DNA of 64,000 bases from UBA11574 sp964591175 (GCA_964591175.1 CAZQAF010000004.1:1-64000); one strand, 5' to 3'. Shown: positions 50,202-59,862, numbered from the stretch's first letter. Numbers and translations are program-made. Notes: generated by a model not told the origin, from the letters alone.

Positions 50202-50603
50202 ATGGATGTAAATATAATCCGGGCCAAAGATCTGATGCAAACTATAGTCAAGACAGTCCGTAAAGATGTAAAATTGCTGGAGGCCACTAAAATGATGAAG
50301 GATTTCAACGTATCAAGTCTTGTCGTTGAGCCTGAAAACGACGGGGATACATTCGGTATTATTACCCGAAAAGATATCGTTGAGACGATTGTCATGGATC
50401 CAACCGGAGGCATATCGTTTACCGTCGATGACGTGATGACCAAACCTGCACTTACCGTGAGCAGCAAATTGTCGATTTCGAACTGTCATCAGATGATGCG
50501 CATGGTTGGCATAAGAAGGATGCCTGTTGTCGATGGAACCGAATTGGTCGGTATACTCAGCAACACCGACATTTTCACAAAACTGGCCGATGAGATCACA
50601 TGA
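50202..50603 (+). CDS. two-CBS-domain protein
   Basis: The 133-residue protein is a pair of CBS motifs. The first runs IIRAKDLMQTIVKTVRKDVK to GIITRKDIVETIV and the second begins VDDVMTKPALTVSSKLSISN, ending in VVDGTELVGILSNTDIFTK. CBS pairs bind adenosyl compounds such as AMP, ATP or SAM and act as energy sensors. There is no fused effector. TTGGAGG lies ten bases before the ATG. It follows the FapA-like gene closely and could sense nucleotides for it. The hairpin AGAGGGCG/CGCCCTCT at 50758-50781 may end the unit. Confidence 0.87.
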   Translation: MDVNIIRAKDLMQTIVKTVRKDVKLLEATKMMKDFNVSSLVVEPENDGDTFGIITRKDIVETIVMDPTGGISFTVDDVMTKPALTVSSKLSISNCHQMMRMVGIRRMPVVDGTELVGILSNTDIFTKLADEIT

Positions 50604-50757
50604 ACTTACGCGCGGTTCGCTTGAACTCTCAAGACACAAACAGAATACAGACACCGTCAAAATATAACACGACGGTAATTTTTTTTAACGGATCAAATTA
50701 GCGAAACGATTCGTGTGATATGATAAGCGGTCAAGTAATCCCGATGGATCGGCTGGG

Positions 50758-50781
50758 AGAGGGCGGCGGTTGTCGCCCTCT
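50758..50781. terminator. hairpin between converging transcription units
   Basis: AGAGGGCG (50758-50765) and CGCCCTCT (50774-50781) pair perfectly. TGCCGTATTTTT follows on the plus strand. It lies between the CBS gene and the converging ferredoxin gene. Confidence 0.55.
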
Positions 50782-50865
50782 TGCCGTATTTTTGCGAAGC
50801 GTCGGCTGTCTTCAACTGAGATTAAGTGATTATCGCGTTCATATTTGAAACGCTCAGTTTAAGTT

Positions 50866-51063
50866 CTAGTCGTCTTCCCATTTAATACATTCGACGGGGC
50901 ATGATTCCATGGCTTCTTCAATGCAATCCTCCGGCCCGCCTTCGGGAAGGATGACTTCTGCTTTTTCTTCATCCTCATTGAAAGCAAATACTTCCGAACA
51001 CAATTCCACACATGACTCACAGCCCACACAATCTTCGGTTTCGATTACAACTCGTTTGCCCAT
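50866..51063 (-). CDS. single-cluster [4Fe-4S] ferredoxin
   Basis: The 65-residue protein has the ligand pattern C12-x2-C15-x2-C18 in DCVGCESCVELC, and C55 in MESCP. Extra cysteines C22 and C47 match the pair that forms a disulfide in Desulfovibrio-type ferredoxins. It is an acidic low-potential electron carrier of the kind used by sulfate reducers with pyruvate or hydrogen metabolism. The ATG at 51063 is chosen with AAGGAG nine bases upstream; a GTG at 51069 is also possible. It lies 129 bases downstream of aroC on the same strand, possibly as part of the same transcript. Confidence 0.93.
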   Translation of the reverse strand: MGKRVVIETEDCVGCESCVELCSEVFAFNEDEEKAEVILPEGGPEDCIEEAMESCPVECIKWEDD

Positions 51064-51191
51064 TTTCACTACTCCTTGATGATATGGTATCGGTTGACTC
51101 CGTTTTCACGGCTCCGAATCCTATGATAAGATTGTTTTGTAAAAAATCAAGTCTTCAACGGTGTTGATCGGCAACAGGGGAAAAATTACTG

Positions 51192-52268
51192 TTACCGGTA
51201 TTGTTGCCGGAGCGCAAGATCTCCGATAACAAGGGCTGCCATCGATTCGACGATGGGCACCGCCCGGGGAACGACGCAGGGGTCGTGACGCCCTTTGGCT
51301 GCCAGCACGGTTTCCCTTCCCTGGAAATCCGCCGTCTTTTGCGGCAAACTGATTGTAGAAGGTGGTTTGAACGCGATACGGAAGACAATGGGTTCACCAT
51401 TGGAGATGCCGCCCTGGACGCCTCCGCTGAAATTTGTCGTGGTCCCCAGCCGCTTTCCTTTTAGTACAAAGGGGTCGTTGTGCTGTGACCCGAACATGCG
51501 GGTACCTGCAAACCCCGAACCGATTTCAAAACCCTTGGTCGAGGGTATGGAAAGCATGGCCTGGGCGAGCTTGGCTTCCATTTTATCAAACACCGGTTCA
51601 CCCCATCCCGCCGGCACATTCCGGCATACGCATGAAATGATGCCGCCGATGGAATCGTCTTTTTCCCGAACCTCGTCAATGAGCCGAACCATTTCATCAG
51701 CCGAGCGCTTGTCGGGACAGCGTACCATCGTTTGGTCGACGTCTTCCCTCCGAATGACGTCGGAATCGATAAGGGGCGCCTCGACATCTCCGACGCATTG
51801 AACCCATGCAACGATTTCTACCCCGAATGTCTCATACAAAAATTTATCGGCGATGGCACCCGCTGCTACACGGCCCACGGTTTCACGGGCGCTGGATCTG
51901 CCGCCGCCGCTGGATGATCGAATGCCGTATTTTATCTGATAGGTATAATCTGCATGGGACGGACGCGGAATCGATCGCATGGTTTTATAGTCGTGGGGTC
52001 GCTGATCCTTGTTGGCGACAAATAAAGCAACGGGCACCCCCAGCGTTTTTCCGTTTTCGACGCCGGAAAGGATCGTTACGCGATCGGCTTCTTCCCGCTT
52101 TGTCGTGAGTTTGCTCTGACCGGGACGCCGGCGGTCAAGCTGTTTTTGGATATCTTCTTCGGAAAGGGGTATTTTTGCGGGACAGCCGTCAAGAATCGAG
52201 CCCACTCCCTTGCCGTGGGATTCGCCAAACGTCATTACCCTTAAAATGGTTCCGAATGAACTGGACAT
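51192..52268 (-). CDS. aroC: chorismate synthase
   Basis: Chorismate synthase makes chorismate from EPSP with reduced FMN and is the last step of the shikimate pathway. The 358 residues match the family. Signatures are GESHGKGVGSILDGCPAKIP, the conserved REEADRVTILSGVENGKTLG, SSARETVGRVAAGA, the second histidine site at FGSQHNDPF and the late GGVQGGISNGEPI. The ATG at 52268 begins SSSFGTILRVMTFGESHG as usual. No other aromatic genes lie beside it. The gene is preceded by a gap of 194 bases with the divergent glycosyltransferase-like gene, which must hold both promoters. Confidence 0.98.
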   Translation of the reverse strand: MSSSFGTILRVMTFGESHGKGVGSILDGCPAKIPLSEEDIQKQLDRRRPGQSKLTTKREEADRVTILSGVENGKTLGVPVALFVANKDQRPHDYKTMRSIPRPSHADYTYQIKYGIRSSSGGGRSSARETVGRVAAGAIADKFLYETFGVEIVAWVQCVGDVEAPLIDSDVIRREDVDQTMVRCPDKRSADEMVRLIDEVREKDDSIGGIISCVCRNVPAGWGEPVFDKMEAKLAQAMLSIPSTKGFEIGSGFAGTRMFGSQHNDPFVLKGKRLGTTTNFSGGVQGGISNGEPIVFRIAFKPPSTISLPQKTADFQGRETVLAAKGRHDPCVVPRAVPIVESMAALVIGDLALRQQYR

Positions 52269-52462
52269 AATTAAATCCTTTTATTTTAAATGAATGAAAA
52301 AAACAAGGTGGGAGTAATTTTCTTCACTTTCAAACAGTTAACATATGCGGGAAAAATCTTCAAATATTAAATTGATTGAAGTTTCGACCGTATAATGGTT
52401 TAATCCGACAAAAAACGCAAATACCCGAACATTAGGCCAAGTTCCATAAACTTATTTTAAAA

Positions 52463-53554
52463 ATGCCCCGGATCGCCTATTTTATAACCCCCCATGGCTT
52501 TGGTCATGCGGCCCGTGCCTCAGCGATAATGGATGCTGTGAGTAACATTTATCCTTTTGTCTCCTTTGACATTTTTACCACTGTCCCTGAATGGTTTTTC
52601 GAGGACTCGCTTTCCTGCCGGTTTGAATACCACGAATTCTTGACGGATATCGGACTTGTCCAAAAAACGCCGTTTGTTCATCATCTAAAAGATACCATTG
52701 AAATATTGAAGGGGTTTATCCCATTTGATCCGGCATTGATCTCGGATACAGCCGATTTTTTAACAAAAAGAAAATGCCGACTGGCGGTCTGCGACATCTC
52801 TCCCATAGGAATCGCCATTGCAGCCGAAGCAGGGGTTCCTTCCATTCTAATAGAAAATTTCACATGGGATTGGATTTATGAGGGTTTCATCACGACCGAT
52901 GCCCGTTTCGGCGGTTACATGGATTTTTTTCGGCAAATATACCAAGGGGTCGACTATCACATCCAGGCCGCTCCGGTTTGCAATCCCAATTCTGTTGATA
53001 TGACCACCGATCCTGTCAGCCGTAAGGTGCGATTGTCATCGGTTCGAGTGAGAGAAAAGCTGGGCGTCTTGCAGGAAAAGAAAATGGTTTTGGTGACCAC
53101 CGGCGGTGTGAGGGCAAAATATCAGTTTTTGAAAAACCTTGCAGCCGAGCGGGAGATTTGTTTCGTTATCCCCGGCGCAAGCGAATCTTATGAAAGGTAT
53201 GACAATCTAATTCTTTTGCCATTCCGTTCCGATTTTATGCATTCGGACCTGGTCAATGCCGCAGATGTCGTGGTCGGCAAGGCCGGTTACAGTACCATTG
53301 CCGAAGTCTATCAAGCCGGGGTGCCTTTTGGTTATGTTCCCCGATCGAATTTTCGCGAAACAGAAAAATTGGTTGCATTTATCGAAAAAGAGATGGAAGG
53401 GGTTCGTATCAATGACACGGAATTTAGTGCCGGTAAATGGCTTCCGAAAGTATCCCGGCTATTGAATCTTACCCGGATTACGCGGCATAATCGAAATGGA
53501 TCCCTTCAGGCGGCCGGACTGATAAACGACATTCTAAAACAGGAACAACACTAA
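52463..53554 (+). CDS. MurG-like (GT28/GT-B) glycosyltransferase-like protein
   Basis: The 363 residues have a GT-B layout: a first Rossmann half starting IAYFITPHGFGHAARASAIM, with the nucleotide-sugar GHxxR motif, and a second half with VVVGKAGYSTIAEVYQAGVP, which recalls the UDP-binding loop of MurG. Similar domains are found fused to or next to sugar kinases. The missing kinase partner leaves the donor and acceptor unknown. Start ATG at 52463; no good ribosome site. The DUF423 gene follows after two bases, so the two are translated together. Confidence 0.75.
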   Translation: MPRIAYFITPHGFGHAARASAIMDAVSNIYPFVSFDIFTTVPEWFFEDSLSCRFEYHEFLTDIGLVQKTPFVHHLKDTIEILKGFIPFDPALISDTADFLTKRKCRLAVCDISPIGIAIAAEAGVPSILIENFTWDWIYEGFITTDARFGGYMDFFRQIYQGVDYHIQAAPVCNPNSVDMTTDPVSRKVRLSSVRVREKLGVLQEKKMVLVTTGGVRAKYQFLKNLAAEREICFVIPGASESYERYDNLILLPFRSDFMHSDLVNAADVVVGKAGYSTIAEVYQAGVPFGYVPRSNFRETEKLVAFIEKEMEGVRINDTEFSAGKWLPKVSRLLNLTRITRHNRNGSLQAAGLINDILKQEQH

Positions 53555-53556
53555 AA

Positions 53557-53934
53557 ATGTCTAAACTATTTTTAATTTTGGGCAGCATTAATGCAGCCGT
53601 GGCAGTGACGATGGGCGCATTTGGCGCACACTCACTGAAAGCTAAAATTTCTGAAGAAATGCTTTCCGTATTCCAAACAGGGGTTCAATATCATTTTTAT
53701 CATTCCCTGGGGTTATTGATTATCGGGTTGCTGACACTATATTTTCAATCTGGGAAATATCTGTATGCTGCAGGATGGATCATGCTTCTCGGTATCATAT
53801 TGTTTTCAGGGAGCCTTTATATACTGAGTACAACCCATACGCGATGGTTGGGCATGATCACGCCTTTTGGGGGAATCGCTTTCATCATATCCTGGGTATT
53901 CATTGCGATAGCCATCTGGAATTGGTCGCCATAA
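53557..53934 (+). CDS. DUF423 family membrane protein
   Basis: The 125-residue protein has four hydrophobic segments and the DUF423 pattern: GSINAAVAVTMGAFGAHSLK, QTGVQYHFYHSLGLLIIGLL, then GWIMLLGIILFSGSLYILST and ITPFGGIAFIISWVFIAIAI. The family (YgdD in E. coli) is widely conserved and has no known function. It starts three bases after the stop of the glycosyltransferase-like gene, which suggests the two are co-expressed. A link in envelope metabolism is a guess from that layout. Confidence 0.9.
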   Translation: MSKLFLILGSINAAVAVTMGAFGAHSLKAKISEEMLSVFQTGVQYHFYHSLGLLIIGLLTLYFQSGKYLYAAGWIMLLGIILFSGSLYILSTTHTRWLGMITPFGGIAFIISWVFIAIAIWNWSP

Positions 53935-54146
53935 TAGCACTTTTAACATGTTGAATTTAAATTAGAATAATGATATAAACATATACTCTGTTTCAGGTCT
54001 TATGTATCTTTGAAAGACGTGCTTGTCAAAATTCCCATTTCGTATATGATTGGTTCGTTAGCTGGTATAGTGAGTTTAAAAACCGGACGGACAAGAATTA
54101 GGCATTTTTGAGCGATGGCCGTCAGGCGATAAAGGAGAAACGATTG

Positions 54147-54800
54147 ATGAAAGTCATGGCATTCAACGGCAGCCCCAGAAAAGAGTGGAATACGGCGACA
54201 TTGCTTGAAAAAGCCATCGAAGGCGCCGCCGCGCAGGGCGCCGAAACCAGCCTCGTCCATCTGTATGATCTTCATTTTAAGGGATGTATCAGCTGCTTTG
54301 CCTGTAAAATAAGAGAAGGCAAAAGCTACGGGACCTGTGCGGTTCAGGACGACCTGACGCCCGTTTATGCCGAAATCAAAAAAGCCGATGGTATCATCCT
54401 GGGGTCCCCCATCTATTTCGGAGACGTTACCGGTGAATTGCGTTCGTTTTTGGAGCGCCTGCTCTTTCCATACCTCGTCTATGACGATCCTCCGAGGACC
54501 CTTTACCCGGGAAAAATCCGAACCGCCTGGATTTACACCATGAATGCACCCGAAGAAATCGCCCGGCAATTCGGGTATGATCGACTGTTTAGCAGTAATG
54601 AGCGTGTCATGCGAATGATTTTTGGCCATTCGGAATCGATGATGAGCTACGATACCTGCCAATTCGCCGATTATTCAAAGGTGGTTGCAACCAGATTTAA
54701 TGCGGACGAGAAAGAGAAACGCCGCAGGCAAGTCTTCCCGAAAGACTGCCAAAAAGCCTATGACATGGGCGTTGCCCTTGCCCGGAAAGCCCGGGGCTGA
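54147..54800 (+). CDS. flavodoxin-fold NAD(P)H-dependent oxidoreductase
   Basis: The 217 residues show an FMN-binding flavodoxin fold: AFNGSPRKEWNTATLLEKAI for the phosphate loop, SPIYFGDVTGELRSFLERLL for the isoalloxazine site, and CISCFACKIREGKSYGTC with four cysteines, which in related iron-sulfur flavoproteins bind a cluster. Here C-x2-C-x2-C plus a later cysteine would suit that, so it may be an iron-sulfur flavoprotein of the NADPH-dependent FMN reductase group. ATG at 54147 with AAAGGAG upstream. A membrane cytochrome b-like gene follows after 68 bases. Confidence 0.83.
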   Translation: MKVMAFNGSPRKEWNTATLLEKAIEGAAAQGAETSLVHLYDLHFKGCISCFACKIREGKSYGTCAVQDDLTPVYAEIKKADGIILGSPIYFGDVTGELRSFLERLLFPYLVYDDPPRTLYPGKIRTAWIYTMNAPEEIARQFGYDRLFSSNERVMRMIFGHSESMMSYDTCQFADYSKVVATRFNADEKEKRRRQVFPKDCQKAYDMGVALARKARG

Positions 54801-54868
54801 TTTGCCGCTGCCTGCGGCAAAAGGCACGCCTCCCCCTAAAGTCGTTGTTGGAGAGACAGGAGACTTAA

Positions 54869-55444
54869 ATGAACATCATACACATAACGCTGGAATACTT
54901 CCGTGAACGACAACCGCCGGCGGTTCGGTTTCTTCATATTGTAATTTTATGTTTGGTTCTAAGCCAGATCACCGTCAGCAACTTCATGGGATTTTCTGTC
55001 AATGGTGAAATCAGCACCAAAACTATTGAGCATTATGCAACATGGATACATATATGCACCGGATTATCTCTATTGCCCATCGCTTTGGTATTTATTTATA
55101 TTGAATTAAAACGTCATGGCATGAAGTATTTTTTCCCTTACCTTTACGGAAATTTTTCCCAAATCAAAAAAGACCTTCAGCAGTTAAAACAATTCGAATT
55201 GCCGGAAGCCAGCCCCTATGGCATAGCGACAATCGTGCAAGGCCTGGGTTTTGGCGCATTGGCGCTGGTTATTTTGTCAGGGGTTGCCTGGTTTCTTTCC
55301 TGGATTTATGCAGCACCATGGGCAAATACCATAAAAGGGCTTCACATATCATTAACAGGATTAATTGAAGCGTATGTTATCGGCCATGGCGCAATGGGAA
55401 TATTGCATTTGTTTATGCAGGTTAAGAAACAAAAAAGCCGCTGA
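54869..55444 (+). CDS. cytochrome b561-like membrane protein
   Basis: The 191-residue protein has four membrane spans with histidines H23, H61, H158 and H173, spaced as needed to hold two b-type hemes between helices. The first span opens AVRFLHIVILCLVLSQITVS and the last contains EAYVIGHGAMGILHLF. It belongs to the cytochrome b/b6 or b561-like group found as membrane anchors of periplasmic oxidoreductases. No partner subunit is next to it. The flavin protein just upstream could be an electron donor, but this is only a guess. GGAGAC precedes the ATG. No terminator was seen. Confidence 0.75.
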   Translation: MNIIHITLEYFRERQPPAVRFLHIVILCLVLSQITVSNFMGFSVNGEISTKTIEHYATWIHICTGLSLLPIALVFIYIELKRHGMKYFFPYLYGNFSQIKKDLQQLKQFELPEASPYGIATIVQGLGFGALALVILSGVAWFLSWIYAAPWANTIKGLHISLTGLIEAYVIGHGAMGILHLFMQVKKQKSR

Positions 55445-55858
55445 CCATCACGTCTATACCAAACGCCGAGACCCGTGTCGGTCAGCAATCTCAAGTACGT
55501 TCTTTTTCTACCCGGCCTGTGCTTTGCCGGTTTACAATAAAACCCCAAAAACCGCACGTCATTTTTCAGATTCATATGTCAATAATTTGGCGGAATGAAT
55601 TACTTTAAATTCCAGATGTTTATATCAAGCCGCAAAATTCATGCCCCACTTCCCGCATTTGAATACGAATAATACCTTCAACACCGGCAGCATCAATACA
55701 CTTTTTCAACGGATGATCTGTTTTTTTTTAAAGGATAAGAAATTTTGAGTAACAAATTAAAAAACAGTCGGTTATGAGATTCGGCATAGATGCCTTTTCA
55801 GTAATGATAGGCATCGGCAATTAAAGTCTTGGAAAAGACGAATCACTTTGCGGAAAGC
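55445..55858. other. intergenic region before the sigma-54 promoter
   Basis: No gene is seen. At 55782-55815 lie the palindrome GGCATAGATGCC and a second inverted half GGCATC, 50-70 bases upstream of the -24 box. This is a possible activator site that differs from the TGTATA type at 35 kb. Confidence 0.45.
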
Positions 55859-55874
55859 TGGCATAGCTCTTGCA
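55859..55874 (+). promoter_or_regulatory. sigma-54 promoter upstream of the prkA cluster
   Basis: TGGCATAGCTCTTGCA matches the sigma-54 consensus TGGCAC-N5-TTGCA with only the sixth base different and with exact spacing. Transcription would start near 55886, ahead of the small gene at 55959 and possibly reading on into prkA. Confidence 0.8.
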
Positions 55875-55958
55875 GAAGTTGCCATCGGAAATCAGTAACT
55901 ATAAACATGGCGGCAATTGTCGCAAAGCATGTTGAGAAAAGCAGGCGTATTTATACAA

Positions 55959-56171
55959 ATGACAAATAAAATTCCGATCAAGTTTAAAGATGCAAACTTT
56001 GAGGTTTTGGCGAGAATCGCCAAGGCGGCATCTCGGAAATTTGATTGTTCGATAAAAATTGATTTTAACAACGGCAATCGCCAGGTTGAATTTATAGGCG
56101 ATGATATTTATAAACCCTTAATCGTCGAGGAAGTTAAAGAAATTCTCTCAAAGGATAAAAAAAATGAATAA
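55959..56171 (+). CDS. small protein of unknown function before prkA
   Basis: The 70 residues (MTNKIPIKFKDANFEVLARI...) suggest a small alpha/beta domain: a helix ANFEVLARIAKAASRKFDCS, a strand pair IKIDFNNGNRQVEFIGDD, and a last helix KPLIVEEVKEIL. The outline is similar to HPr-like proteins, but no phosphorylatable histidine of that family is seen, so no function is given. It lies 268 bases before prkA and just behind a sigma-54 promoter. The ribosome site is weak. Upstream codons from 55917 are possible but would fall very near the promoter's start point. Confidence 0.6.
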   Translation: MTNKIPIKFKDANFEVLARIAKAASRKFDCSIKIDFNNGNRQVEFIGDDIYKPLIVEEVKEILSKDKKNE

Positions 56172-56438
56172 GGTAAAGTATAAACCGTTTTAAGCAAAAA
56201 TGCAGAAAAGGCTTCCGATTATATCTCAGCTCATTCGATATCTCAATTCTTTCTGATTCACGATCGCTTCTCTTTATCTTTTCTTCTCTCTTCTTCCGGG
56301 TCTTCCATACGATTCATTTCATTCAGACGGCGCGTTTTTCTCATCTTTGCCTTGACTCACCCTTTGAGAATAAAAATATTTTTTTAAAGACCGCCGGCTT
56401 ATCGGCTTCGAAAAATCACTTAGATACAGGAGAAGAAA
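56172..56438. other. leader region before prkA
   Basis: No gene is seen. A CT-rich stretch (about 56265-56310) is followed by TTGACT and, 17 bases later, AATATT, a weak promoter candidate. ACAGGAGAAG at about 56426-56435 is the ribosome site. Confidence 0.4.
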
Positions 56439-58490
56439 ATGGCTCAAGTAACCAACAATACGCTTTACGATCATCTGAAATTTGTAAAATCAGGGGAACG
56501 GCGTTTTGAAAATGCCTTTCAAGGCGTTTCCAGAATGATTCTGGAAAGCGACATTGAAAAGGTCATGGTAAAAGGGAAAACAACCTACAATTTCAAACTC
56601 TTCAATGCCGGCGAAAAACACATTATCGGGATGTACGATGAAATCAACAGCTTCGTCTCTTTTGTAAAGGATGCCGCTGAAGGCGGTTCTTCCAAAGAGA
56701 TGGCCTATGTTCTTGTCGGAGAGCCCGGAAACGGAAAAACATTCTTTGTTGATTTCTTATGCGCCAAATACCGGGAGTACCTGTCCAAAAAAGAGAATCG
56801 GAAGTACACCTTCAGGTTTGTCAACCTGGACAAGCTGAGAAGTTATGGGAAAATCGACACCATTGAATCCCAGACCTATGAAGATCCCATAATTTTAGCC
56901 ATGAATCTCTTTGAAGACACAGACGACAATAAAACATTTTTTTCCAAAGAGTTCGGGTTTACGGACAATGAGATCGCAGGCCTTTATGAAAATTATCGCC
57001 CCCTGGGAGCGTGCAGCGGGTATATCTGGAACGATATCCGAACGTTTTCAGACAACACCGTGGAGGATATGTTGAGGTTTATAGAAATCGTTCCGGTTCC
57101 GCTCACGGAAAGCCTGGGAACAGTGACCGGGAAATATCCGGCCAAGGACAAAATAACCTCTTCGGCCGTCGATCTTTTGGGTGAAGAGTCCATACAGCGC
57201 CTGCTTCATATTACGGATACCAACAATCCGTTTCGTTTTGACCTAAGGCGCGGTGCGCTGGCTCGGGTCGGCGGCGGCGGCATTCATTTCAGCGATGAAA
57301 TATTTAAAAACAAAAAAGATCTTGTTCAGGTCTATCTGGGCGTCATTCAAAACCGGAATATCGAGATCGACGGATATAAATGGCCCATTGACACATTGAT
57401 TATCGCGACCAGCAACAATTCCGAATTCAATCGTTTTATGGCTGAAAAAGAAGAAGCCCCCATTGTGGACCGGTGCCGCGTCTGTTACGTCTCTCACAAC
57501 ACGAATTATAAACTGCAGGAAGATCTGACGTCATACGCCATTGGCAGCGACGTCAAGACGACATTCAACAAGGACCCGCTTCACAAGGATCCCAACTTGA
57601 ACTATGCGGCCTCGGTGGCGGTGGTCCTGACCCGCCTGCCCCGATCGGAAAAATTGACGGCCATTGAAACAATGAAACTGGCAGCCGGTGAAGTGGCCGG
57701 CGAAAAAAGCATCAAGACGCTGGCCGAAGTCATCGATACCTTGAACCAGGACCCGGATATTACCAAACGGTTCGGCCAAAAGGGGCTGGGACAGCGGAAT
57801 CTGGGAAGAGCCGTCCAATTAATGATCGAGAGTTCTGAAACCAATGAAGGAAAATGCATGTTCGCATACGACATCTATAAAGCGCTGGAAAGGGTGATTC
57901 TCGATTATGTGTCGGACAGCAGTGACCGGGTGAAATTTTTGGATGATCTTAAAACCGCAAAAGAGATGTACCGCGAACGCGTGTTGACGGAGATGTTCAA
58001 CGCCTATATGGATGAACCCTTTGCCATTCGAAAAGACGTGATGAACTATGTGAATATGATCATCGGCATCGATGCCGAAAATCTGGGACCCGACAAAATG
58101 TGGAAATACAAAGACCCCCAGACCGGTGAACTCCAAGCCATGAGGATCGACGAACGTTATATCAAAAGTATAGAAGAAAGACTCGGGCTAAAGACCGAGG
58201 AACAGCGTGAAACCTTCAGAACATCCATTCGAAAGATTTACGGGCAGAAGATCGCGGTGGATCCCAATTATGACTTTATGGACAACCTGGAACTGGTGAA
58301 AGCCGTCACCGATGTGCGGCTTAAATCGGATATCGCAGGGGCGGGAAGCCTGATCGGCGCGCTGGCCAATCGCACCAATGAGGAAAACCAGAAACTTTAT
58401 GACCGCATGGTTGTGACCATGCTCGAGAAGCTCAATTATTGCAAGACATGTGCACAAAAGACCATCGAATATTTTTGTACGTATGAATGA
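56439..58490 (+). CDS. prkA: PrkA-family serine protein kinase (first copy)
   Basis: The 683-residue protein is a PrkA/YeaG-type kinase: an AAA+ module with Walker A VLVGEPGNGKTF at 92-103, further core text (LGACSGYIWNDIRTFSDNTV, LARVGGGGIHFSDEIFKNKK), and a C-terminal kinase-like part. In E. coli and Bacillus these kinases act in starvation and sporulation responses and lie next to DUF444 and spoVR genes, as here. E. coli yeaGH is induced under nitrogen limitation, in line with the sigma-54 promoter about 560 bases upstream. The next gene starts eight bases before this one ends, so the operon is translationally coupled. The substrate is not known. Confidence 0.93.
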   Translation: MAQVTNNTLYDHLKFVKSGERRFENAFQGVSRMILESDIEKVMVKGKTTYNFKLFNAGEKHIIGMYDEINSFVSFVKDAAEGGSSKEMAYVLVGEPGNGKTFFVDFLCAKYREYLSKKENRKYTFRFVNLDKLRSYGKIDTIESQTYEDPIILAMNLFEDTDDNKTFFSKEFGFTDNEIAGLYENYRPLGACSGYIWNDIRTFSDNTVEDMLRFIEIVPVPLTESLGTVTGKYPAKDKITSSAVDLLGEESIQRLLHITDTNNPFRFDLRRGALARVGGGGIHFSDEIFKNKKDLVQVYLGVIQNRNIEIDGYKWPIDTLIIATSNNSEFNRFMAEKEEAPIVDRCRVCYVSHNTNYKLQEDLTSYAIGSDVKTTFNKDPLHKDPNLNYAASVAVVLTRLPRSEKLTAIETMKLAAGEVAGEKSIKTLAEVIDTLNQDPDITKRFGQKGLGQRNLGRAVQLMIESSETNEGKCMFAYDIYKALERVILDYVSDSSDRVKFLDDLKTAKEMYRERVLTEMFNAYMDEPFAIRKDVMNYVNMIIGIDAENLGPDKMWKYKDPQTGELQAMRIDERYIKSIEERLGLKTEEQRETFRTSIRKIYGQKIAVDPNYDFMDNLELVKAVTDVRLKSDIAGAGSLIGALANRTNEENQKLYDRMVVTMLEKLNYCKTCAQKTIEYFCTYE

Positions 58491-59862
58491 TAATATGCCG
58501 GCAGATGACCGAAAATTGAAGATCAAGGGCTTGACACCCGAGCAGAAACAAAAAATCCGTTGGGAACTCGAAGGCGACTGCTGTCACGAAATTTCCCCAA
58601 TGCAGATCGATGCAGAATATATCGCGCCCGATTCTCTTGAAAATATCTATGCATCCAATGATCTTTGTAAACTGCAGAACACGAGCGGCCCGAAGGGGTC
58701 TTATGTCAACCGGCTGCGATCCATCGATGAATTGCTGGAACGGGACAAGCAGCGGGAAAAAGACGGCTTTCCCCGTAAGATCCGGGTGGGCCGGCTGGTA
58801 AAACCGCGGAAGGGCGACAAAGAAAAAATCATTGTGGTCCCCACCACCGTTGAGGAAAAATTTCTGCATGAGAAAAGACTTTCACCTGCGGAAGATGAAC
58901 CGTCCGGCGGATCCGGCCGAGGAGAAGAGGGAGAGGTGATTCATGAACAACCGCTCCACGACCCTGAAACCCAGGGCGGCGCGGGGTCCGGTCAGGGAGA
59001 CGGTGGACAGCATGAAATGGAATCGAATGCCTACGACCTGGGTAAAATCCTCACCGAGCATTTTGAACTTCCCAATCTGAAAGACAAAGGCAAAAAGCGG
59101 TCGCTTTCCCGATACACCTATGATCTGACCGATAAAAATCGAAGATTCGGACAGATTATCGATAAAAAAGCCACCTTGCGAAAAATTGTGGAAACCAACA
59201 TCATATTAGGGAATCTGCGTGATATGAGGCATATCGATCCCACCGGTTTTCTGATTTCGCCCAGCGACAGAATCTATCGAATTTTATCACGGGAAAAAGA
59301 TTACGACTCCCAGGCGGTGGTTTTTTTCCTGAGGGATTACTCCGGCTCCATGCTCGGGAAGCCGACCGAGTTGATTGTGTCTCAACATGTCCTGATTTAC
59401 ACCTGGCTTTTATACCAGTATGCCATGCAGGTCGAATCCCGTTTTATCCTCCACGACACCGAAGCCAAAGAAGTCGATGACTTTTACACCTATTACAATT
59501 CCAAAGTCGCCGGCGGAACCCGGGTGGCTTCTGCATTTCGTCTGGTCAACGACATCGTGGAAAAAGAGAATCTGGCGGCAGACTATAATATTTACATTTT
59601 TCACGGCACCGATGGCGACGATTGGGACAGGGAAGGCCAGGAATCGATCCCGGAGCTTAAAAAGATGCTGACCTATGCCAATCGTGTCGGCGTTACCATT
59701 GCCGAACACCCCGGCAGCGCCGGCAACGAGACCGAAGTGGAACAATATTTGAAAAAATCGAGGCTGCTGAATGAAAAGCCGGATTTGTTCCGTCTCGATG
59801 TCATGCAGGAGGATGCTGACGAAACCCGTATCATCGAAGGGATTAAGGCACTCATTTCATAA
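58483..59862 (+). CDS. yeaH: DUF444 (YeaH-type) protein with VWA-like domain
   Basis: The 459 residues belong to DUF444, the steady partner of PrkA kinases. A charged N-terminal part (KPRKGDKEKIIVVPTTVEEK) with a glycine-rich stretch (QGGAGSGQGDGGQH) is followed by a von Willebrand A-like fold with FFLRDYSGSM, a metal-ion adhesion site, and YNIYIFHGTDGDDWDREGQE. The ATG at 58483 overlaps the prkA end by eight bases, and the gene runs into spoVR with an overlapping stop and start. VWA proteins often pair with AAA+ ATPases, which fits its partner PrkA. Its biochemical role is still open. Confidence 0.92.
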   Translation: MNDNMPADDRKLKIKGLTPEQKQKIRWELEGDCCHEISPMQIDAEYIAPDSLENIYASNDLCKLQNTSGPKGSYVNRLRSIDELLERDKQREKDGFPRKIRVGRLVKPRKGDKEKIIVVPTTVEEKFLHEKRLSPAEDEPSGGSGRGEEGEVIHEQPLHDPETQGGAGSGQGDGGQHEMESNAYDLGKILTEHFELPNLKDKGKKRSLSRYTYDLTDKNRRFGQIIDKKATLRKIVETNIILGNLRDMRHIDPTGFLISPSDRIYRILSREKDYDSQAVVFFLRDYSGSMLGKPTELIVSQHVLIYTWLLYQYAMQVESRFILHDTEAKEVDDFYTYYNSKVAGGTRVASAFRLVNDIVEKENLAADYNIYIFHGTDGDDWDREGQESIPELKKMLTYANRVGVTIAEHPGSAGNETEVEQYLKKSRLLNEKPDLFRLDVMQEDADETRIIEGIKALIS

